The position numbers and the translations under genes were made by a program. The notes beneath the pieces were generated by a model. That model made no database searches. It was given only the letters and a program-made list of their open reading frames with translations, and was not told where the DNA came from. DNA of 64,000 nucleotides from Halosolutus gelatinilyticus (GTDB taxonomy: Archaea; Halobacteriota; Halobacteria; Halobacteriales; Natrialbaceae): positions 2,356,001 through 2,420,000 of the forward strand of contig NZ_CP095491.1 of the NCBI RefSeq assembly GCF_023028105.1, given 5' to 3'. Shown piece after piece: positions 53,220 through 60,332 of this stretch (position 1 is its first letter; each line of letters starts with the position of its first letter).

Positions 53220-54122
53220 TCACCTCAACTCGCTCGGTGCGCGCATGTCGTCCGTGATGTAGAAGACGTCGTGCAGGAGGTCCTCCTGGGCGACGATCTG
53301 TACCGCCGTGCCCGCCGTGAGCGCGGCGGTCAACTGCTCGTCGGTGAACGCCTCGTCCGTCGCGAGGTCGTGGACGGCCGTCGCCGAGGCGAACAGCCCG
53401 CCCAGCATCGCCTTCACGTAGCGGATAGCGTCGTCGAGGATCTCGTCCGTGATCAACACCTCGTACTGCCAGAGGTGCCTGTCGAGCCCCTGGATCCACA
53501 GCAGCGTACCGCCCATCGCGCGCCGATGGAGCGGCGGGACGTTCGACGTGTCGAACTCCACGCCCTCGGGGATCTGGTTCGACGGCACCCACCGCGCGAG
53601 ACGCTCGGTGTTGTTCGCGACGGCGCTCAGCAGGGCCAGCTTCTCCGACTCGTCGAAGCCGACGTCGTCGAGCGCGGACGACAGCGGCTCCGCGAGGACC
53701 AGTTCTCGCGCCGTGCTCTCGATGTGCTCCGCGGTGAACCGGGGAAGGTTCTCGTCGAGGCTCTCGAAGAGCCCGACCTCGAGCAGGTGGTCGTACAGGT
53801 GCCAGCCCGGCTCCGCGACCTCGGTATACGGCCCCTCCGGTCCGTCAGGGATGCCCGCATCGCGAACGTCCGGTAGGCGATCGATCTCTGTCCGGAGATC
53901 CGCCAGCACCTCCCCGAGCAACACCGGATCGAGCCGCTCCCCGAGATCGGTTCGGATCGCCTCGCCTCTCGAGCCGAACGTCGACTCGGCCTGCGGTTCG
54001 ACCTGCCCCGCGAGCAGGTCCCACGTTACCTCCCCGTCCTTCGGCGCGTCGACGCCGAGCGTCGTCGCGAGAGTACGGCGGTCCGCGATCGTCGTGTCGG
54101 TTATCGTAGACGATTGGTTCAT
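53220..54122 (-). CDS. unrecognised 300-residue partner of the PQQ dehydrogenase
   Basis: A largely helical, acidic protein starting MNQSSTITDTTIADRRTLAT. Notable stretches: GWHLYDHLLEVGLFESLDEN, EHIESTARELVLAEPLSSAL, RAMGGTLLWIQGLDRHLWQY and ITDEILDDAIRYVKAMLGGL. Only 6 bases separate it from the dehydrogenase start, so co-translation is likely. No signal peptide, lipobox, heme C (CxxCH) or membrane segment. It does not look like XoxG, XoxJ or any PQQ biosynthesis protein I know. It may be a chaperone, an assembly factor or a structural subunit; function unknown. Confidence 0.85.
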   Translation of the reverse strand: MNQSSTITDTTIADRRTLATTLGVDAPKDGEVTWDLLAGQVEPQAESTFGSRGEAIRTDLGERLDPVLLGEVLADLRTEIDRLPDVRDAGIPDGPEGPYTEVAEPGWHLYDHLLEVGLFESLDENLPRFTAEHIESTARELVLAEPLSSALDDVGFDESEKLALLSAVANNTERLARWVPSNQIPEGVEFDTSNVPPLHRRAMGGTLLWIQGLDRHLWQYEVLITDEILDDAIRYVKAMLGGLFASATAVHDLATDEAFTDEQLTAALTAGTAVQIVAQEDLLHDVFYITDDMRAPSELR

Positions 54123-54392
54123 GCTACCACTACACATATGACGGCACTACCAGTTTTGTTAATACTTATCAATGGTATCCGGATTCACATATAATGTCTA
54201 AACAACCATGTCAACAACAGAAATGAACGTCTACGCGAACACTATCTTTCGTAGGGGAACGTGAATTCTCGAGGTGCCGGCCCGGTTCGCTTCGCAGCGC
54301 GGCCGATGCCGTCGTCCATTCGGATTCGACGCCGTCTCCCGCCGTAGTGATACCATTATATTCGGCGGCGGTGACCGGCCACACGACACGCG
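54123..54392. promoter_or_regulatory. divergent promoter region between the PQQ operon and its regulator
   Basis: 270 AT-rich bases between head-to-head genes. Toward the regulator, TTATATT at 54356-54362 lies ~30 bases before the ATG at 54393. Toward the PQQ operon, TAAGTATTAAC (minus strand, 54158-54168) lies ~36-46 bases before its ATG. No perfect operator palindrome was found by eye. Confidence 0.45.
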
Positions 54393-55694
54393 ATGCGTCC
54401 GCGTTCGTTCTGGGTACTCGACGACGCAGACGAGGCGGTCATCGACAGGGTCGCGGCCGGCCTCGGCCGAACTCCGGCGCGGGTTCTCGCGTACCTCATC
54501 CTGCGAACCGAGCGGGTCGACGATCCCGCGACGAGTGTGCACCTCCAGGTCGGCACGCGGCTCAACCGGACGGCGATCGCCGAGGCCACGACGCGCCTCG
54601 CGGACCGCGACCTGGCGGCTCGATCGGCCCTTCGGAAGGGCGATCCCGGCCGGCCGCAGACGGCCTGGCGACCGATCGCCGATCGGGAGCCGACGATCGC
54701 CCGAACCTACGAAACGCACGCGGAGGCGTTGCTCGATCGCGCATGCAACTGTCACGGGATTTCGGAGACGGGATCCGTGGCATCCGAGTCGGAACCGTTC
54801 GATGCCGCAGCGGATCTTTCGATCGCACTCAACTGGCGCCCGAACGCCCTCCACGCGCCGATCCACGCCGCCATCGAGACGGACTGGTACGACGAGTTCG
54901 GCGTCGGCGTCGACCTCGATCACTGCGACGGGTCCCGACGCGCGCTGGATCGCGTCGCGTCCGGCGCTGCGGAGCTCGCCGTCGCCGGAGCCGCGACGGT
55001 CGTCCGCGCACGCGAAGCGGGCGAACCGATCATCCCGATCGCGCTATGCTACCAGCGGGCGATGACCGTGCTCTACACCGTCAGGGACGTGTTCGGGGAG
55101 CCCCTCGGGAGCGTCGACCAGCTCGAGGGACGGCGCGTCGGAATGCCGCCGGCGACCGAGACGCGGCTGCTCGGGCGATTGTTCCTCTCGCAGACCGCGT
55201 TCGCGGACGAGATCGACATCGTCGACACGAACGGCGAAGAGCGGGACCACCTCCGCCGGCGGGTCGCGGACGTCGTGACCGGCTCGTTCGCGGACCCGCT
55301 CGAACTCGAACGGGACGGGCTGACGGTCGACGTCCTCCGGCTGGCCGATCACTTTCCGTTCTACGGTCCGACGATCGTCGTTCGCGAGGCGACGCTCGCC
55401 GATCGACCGGCCCGGATTCGGGACTTTCTGGCGGGGACGACCGCTGGCTGGGCCGAGGCGCGCTGCGACCCTCGACCGGCGGCCGAACGAATCGCCGCGA
55501 GAAGCGGCGACTCGCCGGTGATGATCGAGCGGACGTTCGAGCGAGCGGCGACGCGGTTCGGCGAGAGCGACGCCGTCCGCGAACGCGGCTGGGGCTGGCA
55601 ACGGGCGGAGATGTGGGAGCGGTTGCGGACGGCGCTCGACCAGGCCGACCTCCTCCGCGATTCGGCGTCGTCGAACTCGAACGCGGGGGTCTAA
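54393..55694 (+). CDS. winged-helix regulator fused to a THI5/NMT1-like binding domain
   Basis: A 433-residue one-component regulator. Residues ~1-95 are a winged helix (AVIDRVAAGLGRTPARVLAY, LNRTAIAEATTRLADRDLAA). A short Cys/His linker (CNCHG) follows. Residues ~145-430 are a solute-binding fold (DLSIALNWRPNALHAPIHAA, YTVRDVFGEPLGSVDQLEGR, FLAGTTAGWAEARCDPRPAA) closely related to the protein at 40246. It lacks any signal peptide, so the binding domain senses a cytoplasmic ligand. Its divergent position upstream of the PQQ operon suggests it controls that operon. Ligand unknown. Confidence 0.85.
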   Translation: MRPRSFWVLDDADEAVIDRVAAGLGRTPARVLAYLILRTERVDDPATSVHLQVGTRLNRTAIAEATTRLADRDLAARSALRKGDPGRPQTAWRPIADREPTIARTYETHAEALLDRACNCHGISETGSVASESEPFDAAADLSIALNWRPNALHAPIHAAIETDWYDEFGVGVDLDHCDGSRRALDRVASGAAELAVAGAATVVRAREAGEPIIPIALCYQRAMTVLYTVRDVFGEPLGSVDQLEGRRVGMPPATETRLLGRLFLSQTAFADEIDIVDTNGEERDHLRRRVADVVTGSFADPLELERDGLTVDVLRLADHFPFYGPTIVVREATLADRPARIRDFLAGTTAGWAEARCDPRPAAERIAARSGDSPVMIERTFERAATRFGESDAVRERGWGWQRAEMWERLRTALDQADLLRDSASSNSNAGV

Positions 55695-55752
55695 TCCCCT
55701 CTGGATCCGATCGACTCGCGGCGGTCGACCCGAAGTCGATCGAGCGGACCGA

Positions 55753-56535
55753 TCACCGATCGCGATCGTCCGAGCCGGACGGCGACGCGACGAGAACCAG
55801 GTACGATCCGTCGCGACCGTCGCGATCGATGCTGTCGAGCGTCTCGATTCGGAAGCCCGTCACCGAAACTCGCTCCGGCCAGTAGACGCCCGGATCCCGG
55901 GAAACGCCGTCGGGAACGAGCGGGAGTTCGAGGACGCCGATCGTCCCATCGGGACGACAGACGCGGCGCAACTCGCGGAGCGTCCGATCGACGTCCGAGG
56001 CGTCGAGGTCGTGCAGCACTCGACAGACGGTGACGACGTCGATCGAGTCGTCCGCGACGGGGAGTCGCGCCGCGTCGCCGACGATCGGCGTCGCCGTGAG
56101 TCCCGCCCTGGCCCCGTTCCGTCGGGCGAGCGCCGGCCCGTTGCCGAGGATGATCCGATCGTCGAAGACGTCGAGGCCGAGCACCTCGCTCCCCGGGCGG
56201 ACGTGCGGCGCGAGACCGACGAGCGATCGGCCGGTCCCGCAGCCGACGTCGAGGACTCGGTCCGCGTCCGAAAGCGGGAGCCGCGCCGCGAGCGCGTCGT
56301 ATTTCCCGCGCTCGATCGCCCACGGCGGCGGCGACAGCGCTTGGTGTGCGACGCGGAGAGCGCGGGCGATCGCTCCAGCGGCGATCAGTATCGTGACGAC
56401 ACGGTGGCTACGGCGATCCGTTCGTCGCCGGATCGCGCCCGTGAGGATCGCAGCGGCGATCGCGGCGCCGATCGGTGCCAGCCGACGTCGCCAGTGGTAG
56501 AGGCCGAAATTGTACCGGAACGGGTGCATCGCCAT
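55753..56535 (-). CDS. membrane-anchored SAM-dependent methyltransferase
   Basis: A 260-residue protein. The N-terminal ~80 residues hold two hydrophobic stretches (APIGAAIAAAILTGAI and VVTILIAAGAIARALR). Then comes a class I methyltransferase: VLDVGCGTGRSLVGL (motif I), VLGLDVFDDRI (motif II), DDSIDVVTVCRVLHDLDASD (motif IV) and GTIGVLELPL. Substrate unknown; the anchor suggests a lipid, quinone or membrane protein. Not clearly linked to the neighbouring PQQ genes, from which it is read convergently with the regulator. Confidence 0.87.
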   Translation of the reverse strand: MAMHPFRYNFGLYHWRRRLAPIGAAIAAAILTGAIRRRTDRRSHRVVTILIAAGAIARALRVAHQALSPPPWAIERGKYDALAARLPLSDADRVLDVGCGTGRSLVGLAPHVRPGSEVLGLDVFDDRIILGNGPALARRNGARAGLTATPIVGDAARLPVADDSIDVVTVCRVLHDLDASDVDRTLRELRRVCRPDGTIGVLELPLVPDGVSRDPGVYWPERVSVTGFRIETLDSIDRDGRDGSYLVLVASPSGSDDRDR

Positions 56536-56613
56536 GACGGTTCAACGCGTGCCCAGATCGATCGTCGTCTCGAAAAATGAACCGCTCGGCGGAGCGATAT
56601 CCGCGTTGGTCGA

Positions 56614-58548
56614 TCAGTCGTCCGACGGAGCTGGCGCGCCGCCCGTGCTGCTGACGCCGGTACCGGGACCGACGTCGATCTCGAGATCGTCGAGTTTCTC
56701 GTCGGGGACGACGCCGTCGACCCAGCCGCGGTAGTCGTAGTACTCGTCTTTCATCTCCTCGAGTTCGCAGTACTCGCCCTCGCTCGCGCCCTGACCGGGG
56801 ATGCCGTCCTCGAGGAACCGGGCCGGCAGCGAGTCGTCGGCGCCGTCGAAGCCGACGAGATTGTTGTAGTACCGCTCTAAGTTGTAGACTCGCTCGCCGG
56901 CCTCCATCAGTTCGTCCTCGTCGACGTCCATGCCGGTCATGCCGTTGTACTGGAGGACGTACTCCTCGATGCCTTCCGCGAACGCGTTGAACTTGCAGAT
57001 GTCGAACGAGTCGCTGATTGCGTGGAGGTTCTGGAACTCCGCGGTGAGTTCGCCCTTGCCCTCCCACTCGTAGGGATCGACCTTCTCGGGAATGCCGAGG
57101 ATCTCCGCGGCGGGCGTGTAGGCCCGCAGGTGGCAGGCGCCGCGGTTCGAGGTGGCGTAGGCGATCCCCATCCCCTTCATGCAGCGGGGGTCGTAGGCGG
57201 GGATCGTCTGGCCCTTGACCGCGAGCGAGTTGTCGGCGGCGCCTTTCTTCTCGGCCACGCGGCTCGCACCCTCGGCGAGCAGGTCCGCGAGGTCGTCCTC
57301 GCGGTGGGCGATCCGCTCGATCAGGTCGATCATCGTCTCGGAGTCGCCCCACTCGAGGTCGTCGCCGACGTCCTCGAGTTTGCCCTCCTCGGTCATCTCC
57401 ATCGCCATCGCCATCATATTGCCCGTCTCGATCGTGTCCAGCCCCATGTCGTTACAGCGGTCGATCATGAGGGCGATGTCGTCGCGCTCGGTGTGCCCGG
57501 AGTTGGGGCCGAGGGCGAACGCCGACTCGTACTCGTAGGACTCCATGCGGACGTTCATCTCCTCGCCCTTGTGCATCGCCTGCACCTCGACTTCCTTCTT
57601 GCAGGCGACCGGACAGGAGTGACACGTCGGCTCGTCGACGAGGATGTTCTCGCGAACGTTCTCGCCCGAGATCTTTTCCGAGTCGAACCCCTCCTCGGCC
57701 CAGCCGTCGTCGACGGCGTCCCGCGTCGAGGTGTACGTCGCGTTCTTCGTCGGGAGGCCGGACATCTCCTCGGTGATGTTCATCAGGACGTTCGTCCCGT
57801 ACATCGAGAGGCCGCCCTCGTTGGGCGCGGTGACCTCCGACTCCTGGATGGCCTGCATCGCCTGCTGGTGGCCCTCCATGAACGTTTCCTTGTCCGCGGG
57901 TTTGGGCATCTTCGTGTTCGACTTGACGACGATCGCCTTGAGGTTCTTCGACCCCATCACGCAGCCCGTCCCGCCGCGACCCGAGGCGCGATCGTCCTCG
58001 TTCATGATGCAGGCGTAGCGCACCTGGTTCTCGCCGCCCGGACCGATGCCCATGATCGAGAGGTTCTTGCCGTAGGACCCTTCGACCTCCTCTTCGAGCG
58101 TGTCGCGGGTCTCGTGGAACCCGTTGCCCCAGAGGTGGGAGGCGTCGCGGAGTTCGACGTCACCGTCCTCGACGACGGCGTAGACCGGTTCGTCTGCCTG
58201 GCCCTCGAACAGCAGGCCGTCGAGGCCGGCCCACTTCAGCCGAGCGCCGGACCAGCCGCCGTGGTGACTGTCGGTGACGGTGCCGGTCAGCGGCGATTTA
58301 GTGCAGACGGCGATCCGGCCGCTCATGGTCACTTGCGTCCCCGACAGCGGCCCGTTCATGAACGCCAGCAGGTTCTCCGGACCGAGCGGATCGACGTCCG
58401 GCCCCTGGTCGAAGACGTACTTTACCCCCAGGCCGCGCGCACCGATGTACTTCTTCGCGTCCTCGTCGTCGATCGACTCGTACGCGACGTTCCCGTCCGA
58501 GAGGTCGATGCGAGCGACCCTGTCCTGGAAACCGCCGAGTTCAGTCAT
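56614..58548 (-). CDS. aldehyde:ferredoxin oxidoreductase (tungstopterin)
   Basis: A 644-residue enzyme oxidising aldehydes to carboxylic acids with ferredoxin as acceptor. It has N-terminal GGFQDRVARIDLSDG, the pterin-binding regions KYIGARGLGVKYVFDQGP and RGGTGCVMGSKNLKAIV, and the [4Fe-4S] ligands CHSCPVACKK plus a Cys in FDICKFNAF. ANRGACHLRAY-like sequence (ATSNRGACHLRAYTPA) is also typical. No signal peptide: cytoplasmic. Together with the alcohol dehydrogenase at 51504 it could complete oxidation of an alcohol; a link inferred from proximity only. Confidence 0.93.
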   Translation of the reverse strand: MTELGGFQDRVARIDLSDGNVAYESIDDEDAKKYIGARGLGVKYVFDQGPDVDPLGPENLLAFMNGPLSGTQVTMSGRIAVCTKSPLTGTVTDSHHGGWSGARLKWAGLDGLLFEGQADEPVYAVVEDGDVELRDASHLWGNGFHETRDTLEEEVEGSYGKNLSIMGIGPGGENQVRYACIMNEDDRASGRGGTGCVMGSKNLKAIVVKSNTKMPKPADKETFMEGHQQAMQAIQESEVTAPNEGGLSMYGTNVLMNITEEMSGLPTKNATYTSTRDAVDDGWAEEGFDSEKISGENVRENILVDEPTCHSCPVACKKEVEVQAMHKGEEMNVRMESYEYESAFALGPNSGHTERDDIALMIDRCNDMGLDTIETGNMMAMAMEMTEEGKLEDVGDDLEWGDSETMIDLIERIAHREDDLADLLAEGASRVAEKKGAADNSLAVKGQTIPAYDPRCMKGMGIAYATSNRGACHLRAYTPAAEILGIPEKVDPYEWEGKGELTAEFQNLHAISDSFDICKFNAFAEGIEEYVLQYNGMTGMDVDEDELMEAGERVYNLERYYNNLVGFDGADDSLPARFLEDGIPGQGASEGEYCELEEMKDEYYDYRGWVDGVVPDEKLDDLEIDVGPGTGVSSTGGAPAPSDD

Positions 58549-58826
58549 GGTAAACGTTCACTCGTTATCTACGGCGCGGAGGCTGTTAGTCGTTCGCAAC
58601 CACACGTAACGGAAACCGGTTACGCCGTTCGGTCGGACGGTCGCCGCGGACGCCGCTCGTCCCCTCGATCGCCACCCGGTTCGGGTCTGTTATCTAAACG
58701 GCAATTTCTGCGGAACCGAAATCACAAGTGTTCGCGTTCGATCGACGCGGTGGCGACGACAGTGAACGACCGTCTCCGCAGCCACCGATCGCGACCGAGT
58801 ACCGTAGCCGAGAGCGACCGGGTCGG

Positions 58827-59036
58827 CTACAGCAACAGGGCGACGATCGCCAGAATGATGAAGATCAACACGAAGATCCGTGCGATCTCCATGGAGATGC
58901 CGGCGACGCCGCGCGCGCCGACGGCCGCCGCGACGATCGCGAGAATGAAGAAGATTACCGCCCAATACAGAAATTCGCCGCCACCGATCTGCATCGGAGT
59001 CGCCATTGCGAGTTCGAACATGGCCGTGTTGGCCAC
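58827..59036 (-). CDS. DUF1328-type small membrane protein
   Basis: A 69-residue protein with two helices: FLYWAVIFFILAIVAAAVGA and EIARIFVLIFIILAIVALLL, joined by RGVAGISM. This GxxGxxAGIS loop is the DUF1328 pattern. An internal ATG at 59021 is an alternative start. Function unknown, often stress-linked in bacteria. Confidence 0.85.
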   Translation of the reverse strand: MANTAMFELAMATPMQIGGGEFLYWAVIFFILAIVAAAVGARGVAGISMEIARIFVLIFIILAIVALLL

Positions 59037-59129
59037 GCGCCGTCACATAAACGGCGGCGACCGTCCTGATCGTTAGGACCCGGCTACGGCGGAGTAAGGT
59101 GCGTTCAACGGTTCGAACGCGGGCCGCGA

Positions 59130-59531
59130 TCAGTCGCCGCCGAAAAACGACCGACAGAGCTTCACCTCGGCGGCTCGCAGGTGTTCGTGGAACGTCGGCC
59201 GCGAGACGCCCACCGACTGCGCGAGTTCCTCCCCGGTCGTCGGCCGAGGCCACGCGAAGTAGTCGCCGAGGTAGGCGCGCTGTAACGCGTCGAACTGGCG
59301 GTCTGCGAGGTCGTCTTCGAGTCGCGTCGCGAACTCCTGGTGGGTTTCGTCGCCGCGGTCGCGCTGCCGGAACGAGATCACGTCGGTTCCGTCGCACCGC
59401 TCCTCGACGGCTTCGACGATCGATCGAACGTCGGCCGAGCGAGGGATCTCGAGCGTGAGCCGGGCCCGGCCGTTCTCGCTTTCGATCGCGCGAATTCGGA
59501 CGCTACGTTCGGGCCGGGTCCGCCGCCCGCG
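59130..59531 (-). pseudogene. 5'-truncated HTH_10 regulator
   Basis: From a GTG at 59381 an 83-residue HTH_10 domain is encoded (LADRQFDALQRAYLGDYFAW, ELAQSVGVSRPTFHEHLRAA, KLCRSFFGGD). The same frame stays open upstream to a stop at 59532-59534 and reads ESENGRARLTLEIPRSADVR and VEAVEERCDGTDVISF, the usual sequence before HTH_10 in this family, but has no start codon. So this is the C-terminal third of a larger regulator whose sensory domain is gone. It could still make a short DNA-binding protein. Confidence 0.65.
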
Positions 59532-59653
59532 TCAACAGTCCCCGTGTCCCTACACAGGAAGGCGAGCGTAAGAATCGTTGCGCCGGTCGAGACGGTTCGC
59601 GGGCGCGGCACCTACCCTAGAATGTTATTATCTGTCGTGGTGCACGATACCGT

Positions 59654-59845
59654 ATGTCTGCTTTCCGATCCCCATTCGAGCGGCTCCGAGCGAAGTTCGA
59701 CGAGTCGAACGATCGCTGCGGCGAGTGTGGCGCCGTCTGCGACGAGGGAGGCTGGCGCGTTACCGCCGCGGGAAGCCGCGTCCGGTACCAGTTCGTCTGC
59801 CCAACCTGTCACGCCGTCGAAATCAAAGAACTGCGCCTCGAGTGA
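59654..59845 (+). CDS. HVO_0649-like zinc-finger protein
   Basis: A 63-residue protein: SPFERLRAKFDESNDRCGEC, then WRVTAAGSRVRYQFVCPTCH. Two CxxC knuckles make a zinc ribbon, and the layout matches the haloarchaeal HVO_0649 family from memory. The AT-rich TGTTATTATC at ~59621-59630 is a likely TATA element ~27 bases upstream. Role unknown. Confidence 0.75.
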   Translation: MSAFRSPFERLRAKFDESNDRCGECGAVCDEGGWRVTAAGSRVRYQFVCPTCHAVEIKELRLE

Positions 59846-60332
59846 GCGCTCCCGAGACGGCCGCTGCCGGTAGGCCGTTCGACCCGCGAGAACCGTCGGG
59901 ATCGGCTCCACCACGCAGACGTGAGTCGAATCGCGGAATCATTCTGACCGCCCGCCGCGGCGCTCGTCGCACGACTCCGACGAGCGACTGGATACCGGCC
60001 GGGTGACTCGATCGCGGCGGGCGACGCCCCTCGAGCGCCGAGCGGGGCTGCCGGCGGGATCGTCCGGCCCGAATTCCGCGCACCCGACGACCACACCGCG
60101 TCGTGCGATTCGCTCACGGGGCAAAAATAACAACTATTAAGTAGCTAATTTTAAGTACAAACATAATAAATATCTCGAAGGTCCTTGTGGGACGGTAGCG
60201 GAAGTCGGAAGGTCGTCGCTTCGATCGACGGTTGGACCCACGAGGCACCCGGGTATCGAGACGAGCCCGTCCGACTCCGTCGAACGGAGATCGAGGGCTC
60301 CGGAACGACTCGACCGATCGACCATCCGATAC
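59846..60332. other. 487-base spacer with a strongly AT-rich promoter
   Basis: No gene is supported in either strand. The first 270 bases are GC-rich. The stretch at 60123-60177 is very AT-rich (AAAAATAACAACTATTAAG... ATAATAAATATCT), with several TATA-like elements, and probably drives the G8-protein gene from a leader of ~160 bases. Confidence 0.45.
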
